DNA of 64,000 nt, from assembly GCF_015832195.1 (NCBI RefSeq), contig NC_052017.1, positions 78,431,801-78,495,800 on the forward strand, read 5' to 3'. Source of the DNA: Motacilla alba alba (Eukaryota; Chordata; Aves; Passeriformes; Motacillidae). A program made the translations under genes and the position numbers. Of the stretch, positions 1-13,219 are shown piece after piece (position 1 is the first letter of the stretch; each line of letters starts with the position of its first letter). The notes under the pieces are model-generated. The model had not been told where the DNA came from and ran no database searches. It saw nothing but the letters and a program-made list of their open reading frames with translations.

Positions 1-625
1 AACAAAGACATGCAGTAACAGAGTGGTTGAGAATGTTCTCTTCTGAAGGAGATCCAGGCATGTTTGCCCATACAAGCCCCCTCCCTCAGGAGGTCACAGC
101 CTGACTATCAGTCACAACCTTTTCCTCTCCCTGGGAAGGGAAGAGGCAAAGATGTGCCTGGATTTCTCTGTCACCTTAAACTGCTGTCAGAAAACATACA
201 CAAAGTCCAGGTTGAATTGTACAAACAGCTTTATGAAAGCAGCAGGTCAACCTATAAATGCAGCTAAGGAAAGCAAAGTAAAACTGAAACCCCTCCTAAA
301 ACAAGATTTGCTCCCTTCCTCTGTACATGTTCCTTAACATCTCTGGTTCTGGGATGTCAAACGTATGCCACTTATTTTTTATTCCACAAAATCATTGATA
401 ATACTGTCATCTTAAACATAATAAAGATAGTGGTACTTATATAAAATTCAAACTAATTTACTAATACAAGTATTTCTCAAATACCCACTAAGCCTCATCA
501 TTACTTTATCCTCCTTCTCAAAAATGAAGCTGTATAACCACATCTCCTTAGAGCTGGCAGGCTAGGCTTAAAACCCAGTAGGAAACAGATGGCTGCTGGT
601 TGTTGATGCATCAACGTACAAGCAA

Positions 626-1125
626 CTAAAGAGTCACTAGAGGACCAAGGTTTATACCATCCTCTAGCAAAAGGATGTCACCATTAAGGCACTGAACAAA
701 AGGCAGCAAGAGATGCATTACACACAAATTTGAAAGATGCAAATGTATTGCCAAGCAGATATTTAATTCTGAGTGGACAGGCAACCTTACCGACAGTACC
801 AAAGACTTTGGCAACTTTTCAAATTCAGTGTTATGTCTTCTTACACCAGAACTAAACATGAAACCTACACCTGCAATTTGGAGGGACTGGAAGACTTGTT
901 TATAGTCATCAATTCAAGCCTTAGATACTAGATAAACTTTTTTTAAAAAAAGAGTTTTTCTATTTTCGTGCAATAATATCAACTTACAGACAGATTTAAA
1001 ATAAATGGTCTTGCTCATCTGCCAGAGCTCACCATCTCACCAGATAAGTCTGCAAAAGCAAATGAACTCACTTGCAGCAGGTCTTTGGAAATCCAAATTT
1101 TCGCCTTAGCCTCCCATCCCTGCTC
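626..1125 (-). other. cluster of weak exon-like segments on the minus strand
   Basis: Reading the minus strand there are three splice-bounded open pieces in compatible phase 0. The first is 1,125-1,072 (54 nt), after a pyrimidine-rich tract ending cccag and before donor gtgagt. The second is 886-791 (96 nt), after a tract ending ttccag and before donor gtaagg. The third starts at 691 after a strong tract ending ttgttcag and reads 21 codons to a TAG at 628-626. The pieces read EQGWEAKAKIWISKDLLQ, then a segment ending FEKLPKSLVLS, then one ending DGINLGPLVTL. I recognise no family. Open frames this short arise by chance, and the 99-nt gap between the last two pieces is also open, so this could be noise. 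It is on the same strand as the gene whose first exon is at 23.1 kb. Confidence 0.22.
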
Positions 1126-2774
1126 CTGGGCAATGCAAACACTCTCAGCAGCCAAAAGAACAAAAGAATGGAGGGCTTGGAAGGTTTTCTTTAAGTTGGC
1201 AGCATCCCTTAAAGAGACAGGATCTCAACAAATCCTTACTACTAGCAGTGACCTTCACTAAGCCCTTCAGCACATCTTCATTAAGTAAAAGAGGTCCACA
1301 GCAGCATTTTTAATCAAAATTGATCAATGTTGCCTACAATTTCATATTACATTCACTTTCCAACATTCTCTCCTGGAGTTGTCTTGAAATGTTTCTGCTC
1401 CAGACGCTACCCACAGAGAAGACAAAAGCAAGTGCTAACACCTCCAGCAAACCAAAACCTTTCAAACCCATAAACCAGTAACATTTGGACCCAGCTGCAA
1501 TGATGCTGCAATCAAGCAGCTGGAACCTCAGAAAACATCCTTCCAGATAACTCTTACCACAGAGATGAAGCTTTTGGGAGATGGTCAAATAAGTAAACTC
1601 TAGCTATCCCAAGAAGGCTACTTGAGCTCTAAGACCACTGATGGGTTTTACAGTAGGGCAATTAGTAGCACTCAAAAATTTATCTAAGAATTGGGAGTTA
1701 ACAATTTATGCTCATCAGAAGAGGGACAGTGAAAGGATAACATTATCCACTGGAAGTTATACTTCTCCAACCTGTTGCAAAATACTTCAACTACTGCTGA
1801 ATTCTACAACAACATTTTCAATTTTTTAAGACATATGACCAGTACTCAATTATTGATTATTTCACTTCTGAATTCCTTTCTGAATAAATAACTTTGGAGC
1901 AGCTTTTGTACGAGAAGGATTTCTCCAGCCTATCTGCATCATAGAGTCAGTTCACATGCCTGCTTTCTGACTGTCCTCTTCCTACAGCATTTTACTTGTT
2001 TCTTGACTTTAGGCAGCTCTACATCAAAAGAACTTGTTTCCAACACAGAAGCGGGACATGTATGGTTATCATCCCATTCACACCTCAACCATGTTCTTTC
2101 TAGGAATGAATGGGCAGAAGAAGAAAACGCTCCCCCATCCAGTCACATCTGGTGGAGAGGAACCTCAAATATGTGTCCCTCTCTAGAGCATTAGTGATGA
2201 ACTTGTGCTTTTTAGACACACAGAATTCTTCAAAAGTTGACACATAGGTCCAAGGCAAAATTGTGACCTGCATTAGGGTGGTGCTGGCAGGCAATCTAAG
2301 TGCCTTGCCACAGGAGAAATCACAAATGCAACAGCTGCTGTGCCACATACAACACCAGCCCCTCACCTCACACCTGTAACTAAAGCAGCCATCTCCTCCA
2401 TTCCTTCAGCTCTCCAAGTCCTTGCAGTCCCAGGACTATTTGGATGCTGAGAAAGATTTCTGAAACACAATCCATTTTTTTAGAGTGATCATTTATTTCA
2501 CACAGTAAAATAACTCTCTGTCACTGTAGGGTCTTTGTTACTTCATTAGAGTATCTGCTGAGTTTCAGGACCTAGCTGCTGACCCTCTTTGGTTAAGTCT
2601 ACACTTGAATTTGGTGCACAGTGCAACAGAAGAGGGTCAATACAGCAAAATCCTGCTGCAGAAACTTCAATGGCCAAACTATGTATTTTGAATAAAGCTT
2701 TACAGGAAGTTTTACTTTTGACTGGCTGTTGTCTGGTCCTGTGGACTTAATATTTATTTGTAACTGGTGTATGT

Positions 2775-2804
2775 AATTCCTTTCAATTTCATCTGAAAGG
2801 AATT
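2775..2804. repeat. perfect inverted repeat, 11-bp arms
   Basis: The left arm AATTCCTTTCA (2,775-2,785) and right arm TGAAAGGAATT (2,794-2,804) are exact reverse complements separated by 8 nt. A hairpin could form in either strand. No flanking duplication or transposon terminus is visible, and its function is unknown. Confidence 0.7.
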
Positions 2805-5800
2805 CTATTTGTGTGCCTGAGATGCTTCATATCAAACAAAGAACTGTGAAATAGGACAATCAAGAGATGCACTCCAAAAGAACACTTTGATCTGAACTAA
2901 ACTGCTAATGGCAACAGCCATTAAGCGGCTCTAGATAACCAAACAGATTCTGCATAGTTTCAGGCCCACAGAATGAGGGATAGAGTCCTCTTTTCCTACT
3001 ACTTCATGTCCATTGAAGAAATTTTGTTACCATTAAATCACATCACTGAAATACAAACAATCTGAACTGACTTTAAGGTTTAGGCAGGTACAGGTATTGC
3101 AACTATGTCAAGCTATGGAGCAATACAGTTTAAAGCTTTGTGCTGTCATCCAGCTAATGTTAATTGTGGTACCAAAAATCCGATTTTCAGTGGCATAAAC
3201 TAAGGCACCAAGAGTAGGTTTTCACTGAATGATAAAGCCAAGCACTGGAACAAAACAAGTCACCCAGTGACAGGGAGCCCAACTGATTTGGAACAGTGCG
3301 AACAGCTCAAGTCTATCTTGCAGTCCTCCAGTGGACTAAGAAGCCACTGACCTGAATAGCAAACAAAGTAAAACAGTTTTAAAAGCTTGCCTTCCCACTA
3401 CAGAATGCAAATCTAAAACAGCAAACAAATTTCATCCATTAAAACAGATTAGTTTGTCTTTTGCTTACTCTACTGCATAGACAGTTTGTGCATGTACTAC
3501 TTAACTGTGGTTATTTTTGACAAAGGTCACATCAAGATGGCAATCTGAATCAGCTAGAGACTTCCTCAAATTGCAGGCACCTGGAAGTTGTTTGTATCTT
3601 CTGAAACTGGCATCTAGAATATTCTCAACTTTAGAAACAGGCTACACAAATCTGAATTTTCATGCCACAGAAATAGAAAGGAAGCCACAATCTCTCTCAT
3701 GAGAAAGCCACAATTGAAATAGTTCCCAAGGGAAAACTGTAATCATGAAGGTTATTTTTCCCTCATTTTAATTTTCAATTTCAGTCAGCAACTGCAGAAC
3801 AAAATGGACATGTTAGACAAGGCCATTAAAAAGCCAGTCTCTAGTTTATGAAAACTTACCAGGTCAAACTACATGCAGTGTTCTTCCTCATAATGAGACA
3901 AGTGTATATCTCGTTTTTAATAGCCTTCAGACAGTTTACTTATTCTTTCTGTCCCACACAGAGCTCCAGGCATTTCAGCAGCATGGTAAACTAGCAAACA
4001 CCTTTAACTAAAATAATCATCAAGTCATTCTCACTGCATATAAGCTATTGCCATTTCAATAAAAGCCTTGACAAAAGGTCAAAAATGGAGTAAGAGGTTT
4101 CAGAGAGGCACAGTTGTAGGATGACTTTGTAAAGGAAGGGCCCCGAAGTTATCTATCCCTGTTAATTATCATGTGGGGACAGACATCGATTATCTGTGCA
4201 AACACAGAAAAGGACAGTGAAGCTTTTGAAAAGGAGCACTGAGGCAAATAAGCAATTATTGATTCATGTGTTTGGCAAACATTTTCACCCACTCACGAGA
4301 AGGAGAGTTTAAGAGGATTTTCACTACACAGTAATAACAGAGGCAGCCTCTCCAGCTCATAAAAGGGAAGTCAGACCATAAGCCAGATGCAAAACTCCAA
4401 CAAACACTGATTCACAGCTCCAGTCACACTCAAAGTCATGTATGAAATGAGCAATTCAGCCATCCAATAAGCCAAGAAGGGGAAAGAGAGGGCAATTATG
4501 TCTCTGTTCAACAGAGCGCCATTTAAAGTATTCCTTCTGATTCAGCACCAACCCTTGTGATCAGTATTCTTGGCCTACCATCAATGAATTTAATTACACA
4601 ATTATTGAAAAAAACACAGCATTCTTCCTTCTCTGCTTGCCCACAACCAGTCCAATACAAGTCACAGGAATTAGTCAGAAAGAATGTATAAAATAGCTAC
4701 CTCCACTTTTGTTTTTGAAGTTCAAGTCACAGAAATATATGGATATTAGCTCAAGCATTACTGAAAATTACTTGTTTCCTTTAATTGAGCAAATGAAGCT
4801 TAATCTTCTCTATTGGTTGATAGTATGTGATAGTATGTGAGGGACTATGAAAGATGCACCAAGTTACTGAACACTCATCAGTTACTTCTTTGAGCCTTTG
4901 GGATAACTGACAGCTGTATCTTTGGATCCATGTCATCTAGCATGGTTTTGCCCAATTGCTGGATCTTCCTCTCCTGCTGAGCATACAAAGCCCAGTTGAG
5001 TTTCAGCTCCTCCCCGCTTCTGCCTTCTTTCACCTCCACATGCAGCTAGCATGTTTTAGCAGCTCTGCTAACAAACACACTTGCTATCCCATAGCCAAAG
5101 CCTGATAACTCCTTTTTTTTTCCCTACTTGAAACAGCTGCAGCAACTAATTAATAAAGATACTGTAGCAATAAGCACAAAGTTCCTACCATTCAAGCTGA
5201 TATATGTGTACTTTAAAGACAATGTTCCTAAACAGGAAGGAATTCGATACAAAGGAAAGAACAGGGCCTTAGCCACATTAAAACAATGCTGTTTTACTGC
5301 AGACTGACGCATTAGTGACTGGTTTGGGAACAAGATGCCCTCTTCCCTTTATGGCAGGTTTGGGCTTTTTCCTCCTACATTTGGGGGCTGGTGGAGGAGA
5401 GGGTGACTACTAGAAGGTAGGAAGTAAGGAAGTTTTGGCTTCCCTTTTTCAACTTGTGCCATCTTCCATAGACAAAATATTCATTTGCTTTTGTTGTTAC
5501 AAAGTGAAAATGTTAAGCAGGATTCAAGACCCAAATATATTCATTAACATAATAAGGATGTGCCTCATTTTCCAAGCTGACCATTTCAGAAGGCCTTTGA
5601 AAGAGACACTGTTCTTTCAGGTGCCCACATGGCACTATCCATCCCCAAGAGGCAATTAATTTTGGATCCTGACCGATGCCCTGATGTTCCGAGCATATCA
5701 GCTACGCATTAAGCAAAGGACTTCATTAAAGGACAGGAATTTAATTGAGTCTATATTCAGGTATGTCTCTGAAAGCTAGAGGGTAAGGCAGATACGTAGT

Positions 5801-8800
5801 AACTAAAAATGTTTTAAAGAACATAAGTACGACCTCTTTCTGAGGAATTCAAGTTGTGTAGCCTACATTTAACTCTCTTCAACACACAGGAGCCAGTCAG
5901 ACCGCAGGTTGTCTGTTCTGAACACAGTAAACTCCATCATACAGCTGCTACTTCAGGAAAAACTTTCACACCAGCTCTACAAAGTCAGGGAATAGGAAAA
6001 TAACTACAGATATCCAGAGACAGAAAAAGTGTAATGTTATCAGACAGCAAGCCTCTGTACAACTTAACGAACCATTTCTAGCCTTAGAAACAGCTACAAC
6101 TTAGAAGTCAGATCAGAATATGTTGACAGGGAGAAGTACTGGGAACAGCAAGGGTGCAAAGAGTATTTATTTCCACATTTTCTGTCTAAGCCTAAGAGCC
6201 TGCTCTTAAGGAGTTCTTTGATCCTGTTTAGAACTTTGCCTATCTGCAACAAATTACTAACCTCGTTCTTCAGCTCCTTCTGTTCCTTCAGCCCAATCAG
6301 TACGGCTGTTCTATCACATCATTTTTAAGTCTAATTTTTTCAACTACATAAACACAAGCCTCTTTCTACTTGTCCTTTCATTCCACTAACAATTTTTTAA
6401 CCACTCCTACCTTTATCAGATGCCATCATAAAGCCTCCCTTTAGCAAGGCAAATTTTAAAGGAAAATACAAAATTACCTCATTACCACACAGCTATCTTT
6501 ATAAACTTATCCCGTTAATTCAGAACCATTTTCAAGCTATCGGCCAGTTACCAGTTTCATACATTTGGATAATTGACAATTTCCTCCACCAGCTTGAAAT
6601 GCCACAGTACCAATTTTTATTTTAACTCTAGAATGTGGGCCAAAATATTTCCAGTGGACTCAGAACTCTAACCAAGCCAACCACAAAAGCAAGGTACCCA
6701 GTAGTAACACCATGCTTAAATTAAAGGCAATAAGTGAAGCATATAGGTTGTGGTTTGCTTACTTCTTACGGCAATATATATTCCTAATTTTAGACACCTG
6801 AATGCTGTTAACACTAGATAAACTGCACACATAGCAGCTACTGAAGTAGATGTCATTTGAAAAAACACTCAACCATACTCACTTTCTATGCTAAACTCAA
6901 GGCAGCATTTTAAATATCACAGGGAATGATAATTCTAATTGCATACTGCAGAATTAAATCCAATATTGCTGTCAAAGCAACATTTCAGAATATGTTAACT
7001 TTGAAATTACTGTTAGCCCAGGGAGTAAACTCAAGTTAGCTCTTTCTTAACTCTGCTTCAGTTTTTCAGCTATATGAACTGCCCTTTTTGGAAATGTATC
7101 TTTACATTAATAATGTCAGCTTTTCCTTCAACATACTTTAGTAGGAACAATCAAAATTTATGTGATTTGTCTGTCTCTTTAAAGGTTTAATACAAAATTT
7201 ATGCTTCACATCTAACTACTTCACCAACGTTTGACCACAAAGAAGAAAAAGTATCTGGGAAGAAGTCAGATTGAAATTAGTCACAATTCATTTTCATTCA
7301 ACAGCATACATTTGCCAGTGCAAAAAGTTTGATTGAGCCTCCTGAAGCAGAGAAAACTGTCAGCAAAATAACCACCATTTCCAAATAGCTTTATTTTCCT
7401 ATAGCTGTGACATTTATTTAATTAAAAGGTGTGATTAGTAATCTCATCCGAACACAACAAGACGATTACCTAGAGATAAAGTTCAACAAATCTCCTGAGA
7501 TCAGTACGGCCTTGTACACATATCTTCTGCAGCAGACCTGGCAGATCAGAGGCTACAGCAAGGGGACTAACTACAAACGTGTTTATTTGCCAGGGTCCTT
7601 GTGGAGCTAAGACTGTCAGTGACCACTTTGCACAACTAAGCTGCTCTTTGCACAGAAACACAACTTATACATTTTAACTGAGAGTGGCAGTAATTTGAGG
7701 AAGAGTGTAAGAAAAAAGGTAATTTTAAGGTCAAAATAGTTAACAGTGACTTTTTCTTGAGTTGTGTCATCAAGGTTGTACTTTGCATTACAAAATTAAG
7801 AAATTCTATCCAAGTTCCTTTCCGCTTTCTTGCTCTTCTCTTCAGGGAATAAAAAACCAGACCTATCTAGGGCAGGGACTATTAACAGCTTGTCTTTCTG
7901 ATTTGAGCACATTATCCCTGTAAATCAAACAACAGAGCAACATGGTACATAAAAACACAACCTACCTTTACATTCCTTTCAAGGGTCAGTTCTCTTCATG
8001 ACCTCTCTGCACTTCCAAACCCAAGTCTTCTGCATCATATATCCATTATCTCCCTTCCATTCTTCTGCCTAGGATTGTCCCTCTTGTGCTGTGCTTTAAA
8101 ATATGAAAAGCTTTCTTCTGGCCTTGAAACTGGTGGTTGCTTCAGGGAAACAGTACATTTTCTGCCAAATGGCCTGTGAAAATTCAGGCTCTCTTGCATC
8201 TATTAATGTGCCTGTGTACATTAATTAACTGTTAGTTCTGTTTCAGTTTAATACCTTAACCACAATAGAAACAGCATCTTTTGCAGTAGGTAGGAAGTGT
8301 GGTGATTTCCAGTATTTCTGTAAGCAAAGAGACCCTCACCCTTAATTCTGTCAGTTACTTTCTTCCTTGATTTTCTTTTTCATACTTCATTGTCTCAGAT
8401 ATACTCCTGCCTGCCCCTAGCCAGCTACTGCTGCTTTCTCAAAGATTACATCTTGTACCAGTGCCAAACTTGAATATATTTGGGCAGAACCAAGACAAGG
8501 ACAGCAGAGCTTATTCTCCAGAACTGTATTTCAACTGTTACAAGCTCACAATTCACACAGATGTCCCACCTCACTGGTTAGAGACTGCTTGACTGGTCTC
8601 CAGAACAAGCAACTGTCTTACTCACTTCTCCCTCCCTTTCCCCTGATATCAACAGTGCAATATAAACAGATATTGACTTGAATCCTGGCTTTATTCTCAA
8701 ATTTTCTGCAAAAGAAATAGATGCCTGGATGAGAAATGCACCACTTATATATACTTAACTCATTCTTGGTTTTAATGTGGCTGGTAATACTGCCCTTACA

Positions 8801-11800
8801 CTGTGTGCTGTTCAAAAGCTAACCAACCCCTAACACAGGACTTGGAAACCAATAAATATTGACATTTCAAATATACCTTCATCATTTTCAAATGTTTGCC
8901 ACCTTTGACTTTCAACTCCACTAGGGAGATACAGGGTTATTTTGTTTCTGATAATTAGCTCTCTACAGTCACCTTTCAATAAAGAATATATTTCATTCCA
9001 TTATGATATTTAGCCTGACACGGAAACAGTTATTTCACATATTCAGTGAATCTCTATTCCACAAAGCAGGAGGAATGCAGCTTGTACACAACAACACTAC
9101 AACTCTCTCATACCATGGGAAGAGGCATCCCTTTATCGCCTTTTGGGTCCTTTCTTGAAGGTTACACAATAGTTCAGTTCAGAAAGCTTCTTATTAAAGC
9201 AGCAATTTCAGTCCACATAACTGGCAAAATAAAGAGTGCAATAATTCAGGTCACTTATCACTATGAACTTCCAATTAAGTCCTTCAGTGTCATATATTCT
9301 TCCATGGGTGTTCTGCATGTAAATCATAACCTACTGTGGTGTGGTAAGCTTTCCTCACCTGAGAGTATTTTTTTTTTTCAATCTCAATTATCTATTACTT
9401 GTGACAGGAAAATATATCATTTGGTTTCTTTTTCCTCTTTGGTATTTGATAATTTTTACACCTTGCTTCATTTAACTTTTATTATCAAGGCAGAATTAAC
9501 ATGATGCTCAAGTGACAAAAATCAATCCCTAAGAAATTGAACACTAGAGTGTATTTGGGTCTATTAAAAAAAAAGAAAAGTTAAAAAAAGAACTAGTAAA
9601 ATAGCTAATTTGTCCTCAATATATCTATCTAACAAAGCAGCTTATACATCTGCCTTCTTTAATATTACACAGTGAATTAATACATTTCTACTCCCAAAAT
9701 ACCTCTGATGTAACATAGTAACCACTGCCCCCAGATAAAACCAATGCCATCTACTATCATCCACTAAGGCATTTAATGAAAGCTTTACATAAACTTAAAC
9801 AATGACTCATCTCAACAATGAGATAGGACCAGGTGTGATTGAAATTGCCACAAAGAGGATTAAAAAACTAGGTAACGCAGCATTAAGGCTGCCTGTGCAA
9901 CCCGTATTTTGTCAGCACAGCACACATGCTGTATTTCTCAAACTCTGCAATGCTTTTCCACAGGACTCCCTACTTATCCATGTGCACATAATGGACCTCC
10001 TGTAGAGATGAACACTGATGCCTTGTGATTGAGCTTATTGTCTGCTGGACCTCTGTCTTATTTATTGAAGAAAAGGAACAAAAGAAGGGATCACAGAAGC
10101 AGAGACAACAATTAAGACAGTGAAAAGCCAGTCTGGAAAAAGATGCCTATCCCTACTCTAACATTCATCTTTCCTGTAGCTAAACAAGTCTCATTAAACT
10201 AGCAGACCTCAAACCTGAAGATTTTGTATCCCACCTCTCAAGTCAGAACAGGAGCCAGAGCCCAATGTACTAGCAAAGGAGACAAGTTGGAGTGAGAGTC
10301 CTACCCCAAGTAGTAGAAACACTTCACAAATAAATAAATTAAAGCTTAAGATACTATTTTGGCTGCTCAAGACCACAAAAATCCCTGCTCTCATTTGCAG
10401 CTGTATCAACATGTAACAAAGCTTCAGCATATGCACAGAGAGAATTGAGCTCTGGCAGCCCAGATAATTTACAGACTGCACTTTAATTGTTCCACCTAAG
10501 TATCAAGGTATATCCATCCTTGCTTACCACACTCAAGCACAGGGCTCTGCCACTTCTCACTGCCTTGAGGACATATAACAGCATTATGGAGAGCAGCACC
10601 TTCTTGCTCTTTGAAGGCACTCATGTTGCCTCAGTGGACATGAACTGCAAGTCACATCCTGCTCATGAACTTGCCTACAAGCAGAAACACCACAGGTTGC
10701 ACAGCTACTCAAGTTAACCAAGTGCTCTTGCAAAAAGGTTTTGCAGCTTCAACTTTCTAACAGTGGGTTAACACAGCGGAGCCAGCAACATGGACAAATC
10801 CATTCCAAAAGCATATTCTAGAAAAATAGGAGCTTTTAAACAGAGTATCTCACACTTTGCTATATAGCAAGATCTTCCATAAATACAAAGTTTAAATTGC
10901 CATGTTGGTATATAACCATGACAGTAGGTAGTAGGTCCTTTTGCTACAAACTGCTCATTGCTTTAACAGATAAACTGCTGCTTGGAACAAATTACTATTT
11001 TTAGATTTCACTATTGCTATTTTTGATTACTATTTTTAGTAATCAAAGACTCCAAATTTTTTCAAAACAACCTTGCAAAAACAAACATTCCCAGGCTCCA
11101 CTGGAAAACCAAACAAAAACATAAAGCAAATAAGAGCACAACTATTTGTACATCTGCCAAGCAAATATTCTACAGCAAATGATATAGTAAAAAAAGGAAA
11201 AGTATTGAGTAAAAAAAACTAACCCTCAGTTCTTGTGGAAGTGATGGGTGGAGAGTTACTGCTTGAACTTAATCTAATCAATGCTACCATTTTTACCCCT
11301 AATATTCCATTACATTTACTACACTTGTAAATGGTAACATTTGTTTTTCTGACAATGAATTAATACATGTATTTCACCTCTCCAATCAATGCAAAGCTTT
11401 AGAATTAGGCGTAACATTACGAAAGAACCGCTCCTCACTAGCAGTTGGCAAAGACTAAACTACAGGGATTCAACTGCACTGTCCCAGCTTCAACACGCTG
11501 GAAAAGGCCAGTTTTTAGTTAGCAGTATTGTGTTGGTTGTTATCAGTTATACAAAAAATGTATACTGTTACTTAAGGAAGAAGGAAAATTTGCTTATCTC
11601 CATTTTCATGGCACAACCACAGTCATCTAACAACAGTAATCTACAACACTCACATATTAACAGTTTTTCCTATATTTTTTCCCATTACACAAATTTTACA
11701 CACTCTAACAAGCTTACTTTTCTTTACCTCAAGGGAAAGCTGATAGCTTCTAACTTTGATTTGTGTCAAGGCAGAGAGCAAACCCTTTTAGACAGCCAAA

Positions 11801-12852
11801 CATCCATTCTTAAATTTTCAGGTTATCATTCCTTCCTATGTACAGATATGCCAGGCAACTTTACTGCTTCTTGAGGAAGTTGGGAAAAAAATTACACCCC
11901 CTAACAGACACTGGTTCTAATTGCTACTGGTTTAAAACTTCTGTTCAGTAGTCAGGAGATACCATTTCCACTGAGAAGTTCTTCAAAACAAACAAAAAAA
12001 CCCCAACAGAACCCACAATCCACTTTTCTAGGGAGTTAAACTATGCAGTAACAATAATCATCAAGAGAGAATCAGACTCGGTGCTGTCTATTTAAAGCAC
12101 TGCAAAGCAAACTCACAAAGCTTGACACAAGTTTTCCTCTGAAGCTGTCTACTATAAAGTTGAATGCAAGAAAAAGCAGTAATATCTGAAAGGGGTTACA
12201 CCACTCAGTTATGTAAGTCACAAAGGTTCAAATTTAGATTTATATTTAGTTCGTCAATTCCCACCCAGAGTTCAACTCAGTAAACTGATCTATTTTTAGC
12301 TTTTGACTCTTTTGGACATTTCCTTCCTTCATCTGTGTAAATGCGTCAGAGCTTCTAAAATGTTTCCCTTTGGCTAGGGTAGGATGCACTGATTCCAAGC
12401 TTAAAAAAAAAAGCTAACACACACACACACGCCGAGTGGTTATTGTTGGCGGAATTACACCCTTGTTCTGAGTTAAGCATGGGCAAATTTGACTCCAATC
12501 CCCATGCTGCACTAGAAAAGATATTGCTCCTTCTGCACTGATGGGTTAAAGTATGTCATGGCTAAACTCTACAAGGATCATGAGATAAACCGTATTTTAT
12601 CACCTTCTATAAGCAGGCTTGACTTGACTCTTCTGCCTTGGTAATTTAACAGACAAACAGCAGAATTTTCCCAAAATGGGGATGGAAATGAAGTTCAGTT
12701 TTTTAACTTTCTGCTCAGCTGCCAAGGCAAGAAATTCAGTCAAGTACGAGTCCTTGTTTTTCTTCCAAAGACAGCCTTGCACTACCTATGGAGAAACTGG
12801 TATCTTAGTTTTTATTTATTTTTTCATTCAATGTAAAGCATTAATAAGGCAG

Positions 12853-13219
12853 TGTCCTGGTTCTGGCCTGAAGGGGACATGATTAGGACCTGCAGTACCA
12901 TCTCATGTAATTTTCTGGGAACAAAGGGAAGGGCTCACTCCCATGTCACAGCAGTGTGGCAGACAGAGCGGTCAGAGAATGTCCACAAGAACAATGTTCC
13001 ATAAGGGGTGAGCAAGAATGTTTCTTTTCTTGTACACGCTGTCATTCGTATAATTACTGACTATTTTCTTATCTCATTACTGTTCCCAGTAAATTGCTCT
13101 TATCTTGACCCATAGTCTTTACCATTTGTGCCTCCAATTCTCCTCTCCATCCCACTACAGAGGATATGGAGCAGGAATGAGTAAGTGGAGTGAGGGAACA
13201 CCATTCCTAAACCATGACA
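12853..13219 (+). mobile_element. solo LTR of an avian endogenous retrovirus-like element
   Basis: The 367-bp block begins TGTCCTGGTT and ends CCATGACA, which gives the TG...CA boundaries of retroviral LTRs. The start, the interior (TTATCTTGACCCATAG, then a pyrimidine stretch ending in a purine-rich GAGTGAGGGAA section) and the terminus match the general pattern of LTRs that are abundant in songbird genomes. It is non-coding, with no gag, pol or env sequence beside it, so it is best read as a solo LTR left by recombination between two LTRs. The flanking pentamers (ggcag on the left, gccaa on the right) are not a clean target-site duplication, so the copy is probably old and mutated. The subfamily name was not determined. 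Confidence 0.7.

Larger units (their letters stand above)
1..12852. other. AT-rich stretch, probably intronic to the minus-strand gene
   Basis: This stretch has no long open frame with protein-like composition, no CpG island and no repeat that I recognise with confidence. If the minus-strand gene starting at 23.1 kb runs through here, most of it is intron. The only exon-like signals are on the minus strand between about 626 and 1,125 and are annotated separately. Minor sequence features are a perfect 11-bp inverted repeat at 2,775-2,804, a short direct duplication around 4,819-4,841 and a CA run near 12,418-12,430. Low-copy ancient repeats would not be visible to me by eye. Confidence 0.5.

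Noticed and set aside
1556..1655. Minus-strand exon-like segment before donor gtaaga at about 1,555
   Set aside because: Its phase does not join the segment at 1,125 and the open length is within chance expectation.
7470..7661. Minus-strand frame that resembles a protein C-terminus (ending RRFVELYL)
   Set aside because: No supporting acceptor in the right phase and no recognised homology.
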